A stretch of DNA of 64,000 bases, taken from positions 1-64,000 of the forward strand of contig NZ_PDKN01000011.1 in NCBI RefSeq assembly GCF_004116335.1, read 5' to 3'. The notes under the pieces were generated by a model that worked only from the letters and a program-made list of their open reading frames with translations, was not told where the DNA came from and searched no databases. Below are positions 53,295 through 62,311 of the stretch, piece by piece. The translations under genes and the position numbers were made by a program. Source of the stretch: Candidatus Marinarcus aquaticus (GTDB lineage Bacteria > Campylobacterota > Campylobacteria > Campylobacterales > Arcobacteraceae). Every line of letters starts with the position of its first letter. Within the stretch, counting starts at the first letter, position 1.

Positions 53295-54395
53295 ATGACA
53301 ATTATAGAACTTTTTCAGAAGCTTTTACGTTATAAATCGGTCACACCTTCCGATGATGGAGCATTTGATTTTATAGAGGAGTATTTAGGCGAGGAATGGA
53401 CTTGCATAAATATCGATAGAGAAGATACAAAAAACAGATTTTATTATAAAAAGTTTAATGACAATCCCCAGCACCTATGTTTTGCAGGACATATTGATGT
53501 AGTACCTCCAGGTGAGGGTTGGGAGGTTGATCCCTTTGCTGCAGAAGTTATAGATGGAGTAATTACTGCAAGAGGTTCACAAGATATGAAAAGTGGTGAT
53601 GCTGCCTTTTTATATGCTTGTAAACATGCAAAAAACTTTGATGGAACACTCTCTATTTTAATGACAAGTGATGAAGAGGGCGAAGGAACCTATGGAACCA
53701 TCAAGGCTTTAGAACACTTAAAAGAGATTGATTTTATTCCACAATATGCCGTGGTAGCAGAACCAACGTGTGAAGATATTTTTGGAGATGCAATCAAAGT
53801 AGGGCGAAGAGGAAGTATCAATGGATATATCACTATCAAGGGAAAGCAAGGTCATGCTGCTTATCCTGAAAAGTGTATAAACCCAGTACATAACTTTGCA
53901 CATGTACTTCCTAAAATAGCTGGTCATAATCTTGATGATGGAGATGAGTATTTTGCTCCTAGTAAAATGGTAATCACTGATATAAGAGGTGGTATGCAAG
54001 TTACAAACGTAACTCCAAATGAGTTAAAACTTATGTTCAATGTAAGAAACTCAACAAATACTACAAGAGAATCAGTAGAAGAGTTTATCCATAAAAACCT
54101 AGAAGGTTTAGAGTATGACTTTAGAACGACACAAGGTTCATTCCCGTTTGTAACCAATAAAGAATCAAAAGTGGTGAAAGCTATGGAAAACTCTATAAAA
54201 GAAGTTTTAGGAGTAACAACAAAACACTCAACACACGGTGGAACTTCTGACGCCAGATATTTTGGAGCTTTTGGAATAGAAGCCATAGAGTTTGGAGTTA
54301 TAAACGATACTATTCACTCTGTAGGGGAGAGAACAACTGTTAAAGAAGTAGAGGGATTAACTGCTGTTTTTGAGGACTTGATTAAAAACTTTTAG
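53295..54395 (+). CDS. dapE: Succinyl-diaminopimelate desuccinylase
   Basis: 366 residues. M20 peptidase fold: LCFAGHIDVVPPGEGW near 60 (zinc His, Asp), GSQDMKSGDAAFLYA near 95 (second Asp), SDEEGEGTYGTI near 125 (catalytic Glu-Glu), and HGGTSDARYF near 315. Lysine and peptidoglycan precursor synthesis. Acidic, cytoplasmic. The accessory patch begins right after it. Confidence 0.92.
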   Translation: MTIIELFQKLLRYKSVTPSDDGAFDFIEEYLGEEWTCINIDREDTKNRFYYKKFNDNPQHLCFAGHIDVVPPGEGWEVDPFAAEVIDGVITARGSQDMKSGDAAFLYACKHAKNFDGTLSILMTSDEEGEGTYGTIKALEHLKEIDFIPQYAVVAEPTCEDIFGDAIKVGRRGSINGYITIKGKQGHAAYPEKCINPVHNFAHVLPKIAGHNLDDGDEYFAPSKMVITDIRGGMQVTNVTPNELKLMFNVRNSTNTTRESVEEFIHKNLEGLEYDFRTTQGSFPFVTNKESKVVKAMENSIKEVLGVTTKHSTHGGTSDARYFGAFGIEAIEFGVINDTIHSVGERTTVKEVEGLTAVFEDLIKNF

Positions 54396-54477
54396 ATTTG
54401 ATTACATTATGTAATATTTTTTATTATTTATAAAAAACACTGATAGAATTACTTTATATTATTTATGGAGTAGTTCT

Positions 54478-55026
54478 ATGGAAAACTTAGCAAAACAATT
54501 GATTGAAAATCAAATCTATGATATTCGTAACTTAAAAGTGATGTTAGATAGTGACTTGGCAACTCTTTATCAAGTTGAAACCAAAAGAATAAATGAAGCT
54601 GTAAAAAATAATCCTGAAAAATTTCCTGAAGATTTTTATTTTGAATTGACAAAAGAAGAAACAGAAATTTTGAGGTCGAAATTTTCGACCTTTAAAAATA
54701 GCTTAAATAATAGAAAATATAATCCAAAAGTATTTACCGAGCAAGGTGTATATATGCTCGCAACTGTACTAAAAAGCAAAGTTGCCACAGATGTAACAAT
54801 AAATATCATGCGAACCTTTACAAAGCTTAGAGAGTTTGCACTTACTTACAAAGATATAGTAATAGAACTAAAAAATCTAAAAGAAGATTTGAAACTAAAT
54901 AAAAATCAAACAATAGAAAATACAAAACATATCAAAACAGCCTTTGAACTGCTTACTCAAATACTTGAAGATACAAAAAAGACAGATGATAAAGTGATGG
55001 GGTTTAGGGTTGAAAAAAAGAATTAG
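54478..55026 (+). CDS. ORF6N-domain DNA-binding protein
   Basis: 182 residues. ORF6N domain about 8-95: YDIRNLKVMLDSDLATLYQVETKRINEAVKNN region, FPEDFYFELTKEE, then KVFTEQGVYMLATVLKSKVA. The C-terminus is a coiled coil (ELKNLKEDLKLNKNQ). ORF6N proteins come mostly from phages and mobile DNA and act as regulators or antirepressors. It lies at the head of the AT-rich accessory patch. A perfect palindrome (GGTCGAAATTTTCGACC) sits inside the coding region near 54674-54690. Confidence 0.85.
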   Translation: MENLAKQLIENQIYDIRNLKVMLDSDLATLYQVETKRINEAVKNNPEKFPEDFYFELTKEETEILRSKFSTFKNSLNNRKYNPKVFTEQGVYMLATVLKSKVATDVTINIMRTFTKLREFALTYKDIVIELKNLKEDLKLNKNQTIENTKHIKTAFELLTQILEDTKKTDDKVMGFRVEKKN

Positions 55027-55061
55027 ATATAATAAAAGCAATTGAATGAAAGGAATTATTA

Positions 55062-56612
55062 TTGTTAGACTTTATTCTTAATCAAAGTAATATTGGCATA
55101 TATAATAAATGTGAAATTATAGAAGTTTTTGGTATCAGAAAAAATGATAAAACACCTTTTAATATTTTTACACTTGTTGTTTTTGAAAATACAAAACAAG
55201 AAAAAACAAAAGAGTTTTCATTTGATAAACTTCAAAAGTTTAAAGGTATAAAAGATATTAAATGGGGAATCCAGAGGCGAATAGTTAATATTGATATTGT
55301 AAAAAAGTTATATGATGATTTATTAAATAACGAAATTTTTCAAATTGACGATATATTAGAAGTGGGTTCTTTAAAACTTCTTCCTGAACAATATGTACAA
55401 TCTGAAGATTGGTTTAATAATCCTCAATTGAATCATATTTTAAAAAATAATTTTAAATACGGCTCTTATATATTAGAGTTTTTTGATGAAGATAAAGGCA
55501 ATTGTCAGTTTCTACTTGATGCACCTGAACTTTTAAATAGTTTCAGTGAAAATTTGACTGAAAAACTACCTATAAAAATTGGGAACCTTTCTGATAGACT
55601 TGGTAATATTATTCTTCAATTTCCTATTAATAGTTTTACGATGACTTGGACAACTATTAAAAATAAAGAACTTCGTAGGTATGAAGGAATAAAGGTGGAG
55701 ATTGAACCTAAAAATAGTAACTTTAATCTAGATAATTTACTTATAAGGATATATGAAGAGAATGATAATGTTATTACAAGACAAAGATTAATTGAAGTAA
55801 AAGATAATATTGTAGAAATTTTGTTAGATGATTGTTTTGGAACAACTATTGAAATTTTTGATAAAAAAAGTTCATTTATATTATATAAAAATAAATTTAC
55901 GATTATGAAAGAAATGAATTCTATAATTGCTATACAAGAACCTCAAAAAAGAGTGTTTAATGTTAATGGAAAAACTGAAGAAATTGTAGTGTCACATAAT
56001 CAAAGTAATACATATGGTAAAGCCAATAAAGATAATAAAGAATTTAATTTATGGATTTCAGATAGAAAATATGAAGATGAGTTAAAAGAACTTGAAGAAA
56101 AAAAATCTTTTATTCAGTACTATGGAAAACAAGAAAGTAAGGCACTTTTAGATGTTAGAGAACTTATTAAAAAGTATGGAGAAAATGGCGTTTATCTTTG
56201 GGATCCATATTTAAGTGCAGATGATATAAAAAAGACATTGTATTTCTCAGCTAATGCGCATGTTCCATTAAAAGCAATAAGAGGCTTTAAAAAAAATGAT
56301 AATCAAGAACATAAAAAACAGATTAAAGAAAATATGAAAAATATATTTAATTCTGATGAACAACAATTTTTATTTCTAAATTTAGAGGTTAGAGGGAAAA
56401 TAGATAATAATGGATATGATTTTCATGATAGGTTTTTAATATTTCCGTTAGAAAAACCAAAAGTATGGTCTTTGGGAACATCTGTAAATAGTCTTGGCAA
56501 ATCCCACCATATTATGCAAGAAGTAAAACATGCTCAACATATTTTAAATACATTTAATGACTTGTGGAAAAAACTAGATAAAGAAGAGTGTTTGATATGG
56601 AAAAGCAGATAA
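55062..56612 (+). CDS. Unknown protein with PLD-like nuclease C-terminal domain
   Basis: 516 residues from TTG at 55062 (AAAGGA 7 nt upstream). The first 330 or so residues are of no family I recognise; the region around 170-290 is beta-rich. The last 150 look like a phospholipase D-like nuclease: GVYLWDPYLSADDIKKTLYF near 385, then YDFHDRFLIF near 460 and WSLGTSVNSLGKSHHIMQEV near 475. The single His-x-Arg motif would need dimerisation. The layout recalls VPA1262-like proteins, but that is memory only. It overlaps the next gene by 16 bp, so they likely form one system. Confidence 0.6.
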   Translation: MLDFILNQSNIGIYNKCEIIEVFGIRKNDKTPFNIFTLVVFENTKQEKTKEFSFDKLQKFKGIKDIKWGIQRRIVNIDIVKKLYDDLLNNEIFQIDDILEVGSLKLLPEQYVQSEDWFNNPQLNHILKNNFKYGSYILEFFDEDKGNCQFLLDAPELLNSFSENLTEKLPIKIGNLSDRLGNIILQFPINSFTMTWTTIKNKELRRYEGIKVEIEPKNSNFNLDNLLIRIYEENDNVITRQRLIEVKDNIVEILLDDCFGTTIEIFDKKSSFILYKNKFTIMKEMNSIIAIQEPQKRVFNVNGKTEEIVVSHNQSNTYGKANKDNKEFNLWISDRKYEDELKELEEKKSFIQYYGKQESKALLDVRELIKKYGENGVYLWDPYLSADDIKKTLYFSANAHVPLKAIRGFKKNDNQEHKKQIKENMKNIFNSDEQQFLFLNLEVRGKIDNNGYDFHDRFLIFPLEKPKVWSLGTSVNSLGKSHHIMQEVKHAQHILNTFNDLWKKLDKEECLIWKSR

Positions 56613-58039
56613 ATCAAATTTTAACACAAATACATGAAAATGATACTTCAAAGTTAGATGGTAGCTTTTTAGATAAATATTATCAGTTGTTTGATACTAA
56701 AAAATATCTTGGAAAAGATTTTGATTCTATTTATAAAGATATGGAAACAGCATATGATATAAAAAAATATTCAATGCCATATGATGATAAATCTACTAAA
56801 ATATATAAACAACTCGTAGAAAGTGTTGTAAATGTATTTGATGATAAAAAAAGGTTAAAATTAATCCCTCTAATTGTTTATTTAGACATAGAAAATACTT
56901 TATATAACTATTTGTATGAGAATAAATATTTTGATAATTTTATAGAAGTAAAAGATTATTTTATAGGTACTCTTGAAGATAGTGGTGTCAGCGTAGATAT
57001 TAAAAGTATCTCAAAATACCATTGGGAAAGTGAAGCTTATGAAAGTTATCAAAAAGCTTTAGTGCAAAAAGATTTTATACAGATATATAATTTTGTAGAG
57101 GCAGTACAACGAGGGAATTTTATGTATGAACCGTATATAGATTTTCTCTCTTTTGTTTCTGTTAAAATATTTTTTGATGATTTCGTTAAGGTTTTAGATA
57201 ATATAAATAATGTTTTTAAAATAAAATATTTGCTAAATAATTTAACCACAAAAGAGAAACTTTTATTGGCTAATAAAACTAAAAATACTTTAGTGAAATT
57301 TGAAGCTATTAGAAGCAGTGTTTATTTTAAATCTAACCATAATAGTTGTAGCAATCTTTTAAAAGACGAAAATGGGCTTATTTCAAAAAACATGCTTTTT
57401 TTAACACAAGATAAACAAGTTTGGAAAGATTTTCTTCAATATTTTTTAATCTACCCTTCAAGAAATCCACAGCTTTTTTTACCTCTTGCAGATGTATTAA
57501 GTCAAAGTAGTAATGAAACAATAAATATTTTTATTGATACTGTAAAAATAAATCAATATTTTGATGAGGATAGCAAAGAAGCCTTAAATAATAGTATTTT
57601 TAAAATAGAAGATGATGAAATCCAAAAATATATAATGGAAAAGATTTTTACAAAATGGAAAGATTTTATTGATAGTTATGATGACTATATTGGAAATCTA
57701 TTTTTAACTGATGTTATTGATATTGCAATTGTTTATGTAAGAGAGTTTTTGCCAAAAGAAGTTATAGAAAAAGAGATTAAACAAATAATTTATAATATAG
57801 AAGAAATAGATAATTATTGGTTTAAAAATAGTTCTCAACAAGGAAATTATTTATATAAACAACTTTCAAAGCTTTTTGTTTTTGGAATTTCAATAGAAAA
57901 GCATCATCTAAATAATTTAAAAAATGAAATAGGGAATTTTTTATATAATATACGTAAGAATTTGAGAGGTGAATATTCTCATAACTCTAAAACAACAATG
58001 CAATTGTTTAATGAATATGTTTTAAAGGAAAATAAATAA
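56597..58039 (+). CDS. Large helical protein of unknown function, partner of the PLD-like gene
   Basis: 480 residues from the ATG at 56597 (AGAAGAG 8 nt upstream; a GTG at 56588 is also in frame). Almost entirely helical by composition, rich in Asn, Ile, Lys and Tyr, with no signal or TM helix. The C-terminus reads IRKNLRGEYSHNSK, whose Arg-x4-His resembles the HEPN ribonuclease motif, a weak hint only. Overlap with the PLD-like gene and the high AT content suggest joint acquisition. Defence against phage or plasmids is my inference from gene type and setting. Confidence 0.6.
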   Translation: MEKQINQILTQIHENDTSKLDGSFLDKYYQLFDTKKYLGKDFDSIYKDMETAYDIKKYSMPYDDKSTKIYKQLVESVVNVFDDKKRLKLIPLIVYLDIENTLYNYLYENKYFDNFIEVKDYFIGTLEDSGVSVDIKSISKYHWESEAYESYQKALVQKDFIQIYNFVEAVQRGNFMYEPYIDFLSFVSVKIFFDDFVKVLDNINNVFKIKYLLNNLTTKEKLLLANKTKNTLVKFEAIRSSVYFKSNHNSCSNLLKDENGLISKNMLFLTQDKQVWKDFLQYFLIYPSRNPQLFLPLADVLSQSSNETINIFIDTVKINQYFDEDSKEALNNSIFKIEDDEIQKYIMEKIFTKWKDFIDSYDDYIGNLFLTDVIDIAIVYVREFLPKEVIEKEIKQIIYNIEEIDNYWFKNSSQQGNYLYKQLSKLFVFGISIEKHHLNNLKNEIGNFLYNIRKNLRGEYSHNSKTTMQLFNEYVLKENK

Positions 58040-58205
58040 ACATATGTCGTGGTATATTTGAAATATCATCATGCCAAATATTATAATCAGTAAAGTGATT
58101 TCTCTTTCAAAAATTTATAACCTAAAAACTATTTATTGTATATAAAAGTCATTAAAAAATTTTAGGAAGAACAATTATAAATAAATTTATAAAAAGGTAC
58201 GAAAT

Positions 58206-58442
58206 ATGCCATTTTCAAAAGAAGAAAAACAAAAGCTTTTAGAAGTAAAGTTTGTAGGTGAAACCGTTATAAGAAGATTTGAGCAAATAGGTATTGATTC
58301 TTTGGAGGCTTTATCTAAAAGTAGTGTGGATGAGATTACGGATATTGTTTCAGATATTTTGGGAAGCAGTTGTTGGAAAAATTCTCCCCAAGCTAAAAAA
58401 GCGGTGCAAAATGCCATTGATTATGCTAAATCTGTCCAATAA
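58206..58442 (+). CDS. Helix-hairpin-helix small protein (Cdd1/TfoX-C-like)
   Basis: 78 residues. KFVGETVIRRFEQIGIDSLEALSKSS has the helix-hairpin-helix layout of TfoX C-terminal or Cdd1-type domains, followed by two helices with SSCWKNSPQAKKAV. Likely binds DNA or acts as a small adaptor. It precedes the MmcQ/YjbR gene by 27 bp on the same strand. The 166-bp gap before it shows nothing convincing. Confidence 0.7.
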   Translation: MPFSKEEKQKLLEVKFVGETVIRRFEQIGIDSLEALSKSSVDEITDIVSDILGSSCWKNSPQAKKAVQNAIDYAKSVQ

Positions 58443-58469
58443 ATTTAAAAATTAAAAAAGAGTTAAATA

Positions 58470-58826
58470 ATGAACTTAGAACAAATAGAAACTATATTTA
58501 TGGCTAAGCAAGGGGCAACAAAAGATTTTCCTTTTGGTGATGATACTATGGTATTTAAAGTTATGGATAAAATGTTTGGTCTTATTAGTTTGAAAAAAAA
58601 TCCGTTAAATATAAATTTAAAATGTGATCCAAATGATGCAATAGCCTATAGAGATATTTATGAGTGTGTAAATCCAGGTTATCATATGAATAAAAAACAT
58701 TGGAATACCATAACCTTAGATGGAACTATAAAAGAAGAGATACTAAAAGACATGGTCAATGAATCATATGATTTAATAGTATCGAAACTAACAAAAAAAC
58801 AAAAAGAAGAGTTATTTTTCAAATAG
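58470..58826 (+). CDS. MmcQ/YjbR family protein
   Basis: 118 residues. FMAKQGATKDFPFGDDTMVFKV near 10-31, MFGLISLKKNPLNINLKCDP, and NPGYHMNKKHWNTITLDG near 67 are the family's conserved stretches. The fold resembles a double-wing DNA-binding protein; function is not established. TfoX-like and YjbR-like genes are often neighbours. Confidence 0.85.
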   Translation: MNLEQIETIFMAKQGATKDFPFGDDTMVFKVMDKMFGLISLKKNPLNINLKCDPNDAIAYRDIYECVNPGYHMNKKHWNTITLDGTIKEEILKDMVNESYDLIVSKLTKKQKEELFFK

Positions 58827-58954
58827 CTATAAAATGAAAAACGATATACTACCGCATAAATAAAAAAGGAAAAAACAATGAACACTTTACTCTAATTCAA
58901 GGGTAAAATCTGACTTATCCTTGATACTAAATATAGATAGTTCAAGGAATTTAT

Positions 58955-60460
58955 ATGCAATATCTACAAATAAATAATCTTACTTTTAAATACACAAGCA
59001 GTGAAATTTTTTCAAATCTTAATTTGAGTTTTGAAAAGGGTTGGAGCTGTATAGTTGGCTCAAATGGTTCAGGTAAAACCACACTTTTTAAACTCATTGC
59101 TAGAATACTAAACCCCCAAGAAGGTAATATCATTGGCAATGAGTTGGTCTATTATTGTGAACAAGAACTTCATGAAAAACCAAATGGTTTTGATGATTTT
59201 ATTTACACATACAATACAAAAACATTTAAGCTAAAAGAGTTACTTCACATAGAAGATGAGTGGTTTTATAGGTGGGAAACTCTAAGTTTCGGCGAGCGAA
59301 AACGCATACAAATAGCCATTGCTCTTTTTTTAGAACCTAATGTTTTATTGCTTGATGAACCAAGTAATCATCTGGATATAAAAACAAAAGAGATATTAAT
59401 AAAGAGTTTGAAAAATTTTAAAAGCATTGGTATTTTAATAAGCCATGATAGAGAACTTTTGAACTCTTTGTGCCATAACACAGTTATTATAAAAAATAAA
59501 AAAATCTATAACTATAAAACCACTTTCCAAAAGGCAACAGAAGAGTTAGATTCATATTTTAATTTTTTGCAAAAAGAGAATGATAATATAAACAGTAAAG
59601 TGAAAAAACTACAAAACAATATTCAAGCGCAAAAAGAGAAAGTTTCTCAATCAAAAAGCAGATTATCTAAGAAAAATGTAAATACAAAAGATAAAAGTTT
59701 AAAAGAGAAAATAAACTTAGCAAAACTTACTGGAAAAGATAAATCTGATTCAAAACTTGTGACAAGTTTTTCTAAAAAAGCTCATGTATTATCCTCTAAA
59801 AGAAATGAAATAGAAAAAAACTTTGACAAAGGTATTACTATAAAAGATGAAAAGAGTAAAAAAGAGAAGTTCTCTTTTCTTTTGCAAAAAGGTCAATTGC
59901 TTTTAGGCGAAAAAAAGATTTTAAAGTATGAAAATCTATCTTTAAATAAAAGTGATAAAATAGCCATAATAGGTGACAATGGTGTAGGGAAAAGCAGTTT
60001 TTTAAAACTACTTATCTCAAAAATATCATCTCTTAAAAACTATTTGTATCTTCCCCAAGAAATAGACTTAAAACAAAAAGAGAATCTTTTTGAAGCAATA
60101 AAGAGTTTGAATAATGAAAAAAAAGGTGAACTTTTTACTCTCATTCAAAGGTTGTCTTCAAATCCTAAAAATCTCTTAAACAATAACACTACAAGCCCAG
60201 GAGAGCTTAGAAAACTTTTTATTGCAAAGGCTTTATTGGATAATATACAATTTATAATATTAGATGAACCTACCAATCATATGGATATAGATTCAATTGA
60301 GTCTATTGAACAAGCTTTAAAAGAGTATCAAAATACTCTAATCGTTGTAAGTCATGATAAAACTTTTGTAAAAAATATAAAAGCAAGAATTTACACTATC
60401 TTAAAAGGTGTAGGTGATTTTTATGAGTTAAAGGAAGCAGATGCAGCTAATAGAATATAA
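58955..60460 (+). CDS. ABC-F family ATPase
   Basis: 501 residues, two nucleotide-binding domains, no TM. NBD1: IVGSNGSGKTTLFKL near 34, LSFGERKRIQIAIALFLEPN near 110, LLDEPSNHLDI. A long basic linker (about 200-300, many Lys) follows. NBD2: IIGDNGVGKSSFLKL near 343, signature SPGELRKLFIAKALL near 415 (SPGE for SGGE), ILDEPTNHMDI near 433. ABC-F proteins act on ribosomes, some giving antibiotic resistance. It overlaps the next gene by 20 bp. Confidence 0.88.
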   Translation: MQYLQINNLTFKYTSSEIFSNLNLSFEKGWSCIVGSNGSGKTTLFKLIARILNPQEGNIIGNELVYYCEQELHEKPNGFDDFIYTYNTKTFKLKELLHIEDEWFYRWETLSFGERKRIQIAIALFLEPNVLLLDEPSNHLDIKTKEILIKSLKNFKSIGILISHDRELLNSLCHNTVIIKNKKIYNYKTTFQKATEELDSYFNFLQKENDNINSKVKKLQNNIQAQKEKVSQSKSRLSKKNVNTKDKSLKEKINLAKLTGKDKSDSKLVTSFSKKAHVLSSKRNEIEKNFDKGITIKDEKSKKEKFSFLLQKGQLLLGEKKILKYENLSLNKSDKIAIIGDNGVGKSSFLKLLISKISSLKNYLYLPQEIDLKQKENLFEAIKSLNNEKKGELFTLIQRLSSNPKNLLNNNTTSPGELRKLFIAKALLDNIQFIILDEPTNHMDIDSIESIEQALKEYQNTLIVVSHDKTFVKNIKARIYTILKGVGDFYELKEADAANRI

Positions 60461-60908
60461 TAAAAAATATCAAAAAACTATACCTAAACTTTTTACAAAT
60501 ACTATTCATAAAACATGCAATAAAGATTATGCAAAAGAGCAATTAAAGGCTTGGGCAAATTTGCATATCGATTATGAAGTTTGGGAAAAAAGATTAAATA
60601 CAACAAAACCCTATTTAGCAATATTTGATGAAAAGTTAGTTGGTTTTGCTGAGTTTTATGAGGATAATATTGATTGCTTTTACGTACACCATGAATATCA
60701 AGGTTGTGGTGTAGGAAAAATGCTTATAAATAATATCTTTAAAGAGGCAAAACAGAACGAACAAACTTTATTAAGAGTAGATGCAAGTATCACTGCAAAG
60801 CCATTTTTTGAAAAGTTTGGTTTTGTAGAAGTAAAAAAGAATAGAGTCGTAAGAAATAATATAGAGTTAATAAATTTTAGTATGCAAAGGGTGGAAGATG
60901 AAAAATAG
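60441..60908 (+). CDS. GNAT family N-acetyltransferase
   Basis: 155 residues. Acetyl-CoA loop YEHQ-type: HHEYQGCGVGKMLINNIFKEA near 75, then LRVDASITAKPFFEKFGFVEV near 110, the GNAT signature. YQKTIPKLFTNTIHKTC at the N-terminus resembles PhnO/YafP-like acetyltransferases. Substrate unknown. It overlaps both neighbours, so the trio is one operon. Confidence 0.88.
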   Translation: MQLIEYNKKYQKTIPKLFTNTIHKTCNKDYAKEQLKAWANLHIDYEVWEKRLNTTKPYLAIFDEKLVGFAEFYEDNIDCFYVHHEYQGCGVGKMLINNIFKEAKQNEQTLLRVDASITAKPFFEKFGFVEVKKNRVVRNNIELINFSMQRVEDEK

Positions 60909-61377
60909 ACTACATTTTATGTGTGGAAAAATGGCAGCAGGGAAATCGACACTGTCAAAAAAACTCTCTAAAGAACATAATGCCATTTTTTTAAGTGAAG
61001 ATGAACTTTTAAAAAAGTTATATCCCGATGAAATAAAAACCATTGAAGATTATATAAAATATTCAAAAAGAGTAAAAGATACGATGTTTGAATTTATTGT
61101 TGACCTTTTAAAAAAAGGCAATGAAGTTGTTTTGGATTTTCCTGCAAATACTGTTTCTCAAAGGCAGTGGTTCAAAGATATATTTGAAACAGCAAATGTT
61201 GAGCATATGATGTATTATGTAAAAAGAAGTGATGATATATGTAAAGAGCAACTGAAAAAAAGAAATGAAAATTTATCTAAAGATGCTCCTTTGATAGATG
61301 AAGCAACTTTTGATGCGATAACAAAATATTTTCAAGAACCAAAAGAAGAGGAAGGTTTTAATATAAAATATGAGTAA
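60898..61377 (+). CDS. AAA_33 P-loop kinase-like protein
   Basis: 159 residues. P-loop MCGKMAAGKSTLSKKL near 8, LSEDELLKKLYPDE near 30, VVLDFPANTVSQRQWFKDIF near 78, lid region RSDDICKEQLKKRN near 110. It resembles small-molecule kinases of the zeta-toxin/chloramphenicol-phosphotransferase type. Such kinases may phosphorylate nucleotides, sugars or antibiotics. The start ATG overlaps the GNAT stop by 11 bp. Confidence 0.83.
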   Translation: MKNRLHFMCGKMAAGKSTLSKKLSKEHNAIFLSEDELLKKLYPDEIKTIEDYIKYSKRVKDTMFEFIVDLLKKGNEVVLDFPANTVSQRQWFKDIFETANVEHMMYYVKRSDDICKEQLKKRNENLSKDAPLIDEATFDAITKYFQEPKEEEGFNIKYE

Positions 61378-61429
61378 ATAAGTTGGGAAGTAAAAAGCGC
61401 TATTAAGATTATTTGGTTATCATTCATTT

Positions 61430-62242
61430 ATGAAACAACACAAGAGTTTTACAAGAATTTTTACAGATAAAAACTTGCCTTTTTTAGAGTTGAGATACTC
61501 CAATAATACAAAACATTATAAAGAACATCTGCATGATACTTTTTCGATTGGTATTAATTTACAAGGTGAATCTGTTTATACCAATAAGGATGCTCAATAC
61601 GATTTAGACAAAGGCATGCTTGCGGTGGTTAACCCACATACAATTCACTCTTGCAATCCTGTTCAAAAAACCCCAAATGTATATTATATGATGTATTTAG
61701 ATGAACAATGGTGTCAAGGTATTCAAAACTCTATTTCAGAAGATATTACGCACTTTAAAGAGTTTCCTGAAGATATTTTATACGATGAAACACTGTATGA
61801 TGAGTTTAAAACTTTATGCGAGACGCTGTTTGGTGAAATCACATATTTAGAAAAAGAGGATTTTTTGATTCGTTTTTTTACGCAATTTTTTGGACAATAT
61901 TTAAAGGACTCAAAAGAGAAGTTTGAGGATACCGTGTTTGAAGATATCAAAGCGTATTTAAATGAAAATTTTCAACAAAATATCTCGTTGATAGATTTGT
62001 CAAGCAAATTTGAGTTAAACCCTTTTTATATTATTCGTCTTTTTAAAACACATCTTAACACAACGCCACATGCGTATTTGATTAACATTAAAATCAATAA
62101 GGCAAAAGAGCTTTTAAAAGCCAATCATTCGATTGTGGATACAGCATTGGAGTGTGGTTTTGCAGACCAAAGTCATCTGCATAGAAACTTTTTAAAAATT
62201 GTAGCTACCACACCCAAAGAGTACCAACAAAATTTTGCATAG
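61430..62242 (+). CDS. AraC family transcriptional regulator
   Basis: 270 residues. N-terminal cupin-like ligand domain (KEHLHDTFSIGINLQGE near 31, VVNPHTIHSCNP near 64). C-terminal double HTH about 170-270: NISLIDLSSKFELNPFYIIRLFK and ALECGFADQSHLHRNFLKI, with TPHAYL and TPKEYQQ. It lies 70 bp upstream of a LysE exporter on the same strand, a pairing common in bacteria, so it probably controls that exporter. Confidence 0.9.
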   Translation: MKQHKSFTRIFTDKNLPFLELRYSNNTKHYKEHLHDTFSIGINLQGESVYTNKDAQYDLDKGMLAVVNPHTIHSCNPVQKTPNVYYMMYLDEQWCQGIQNSISEDITHFKEFPEDILYDETLYDEFKTLCETLFGEITYLEKEDFLIRFFTQFFGQYLKDSKEKFEDTVFEDIKAYLNENFQQNISLIDLSSKFELNPFYIIRLFKTHLNTTPHAYLINIKINKAKELLKANHSIVDTALECGFADQSHLHRNFLKIVATTPKEYQQNFA

Positions 62243-62311
62243 TCAATTTTGTACAAGATAAAAAACTTACAAATCTCTATACTTCTTTTTTTGAAATAGG
62301 AGAGTGATGGT

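Noticed and set aside
55062-58039. Classical restriction-modification system
   Set aside because: No methyltransferase motif is visible in either protein or nearby.
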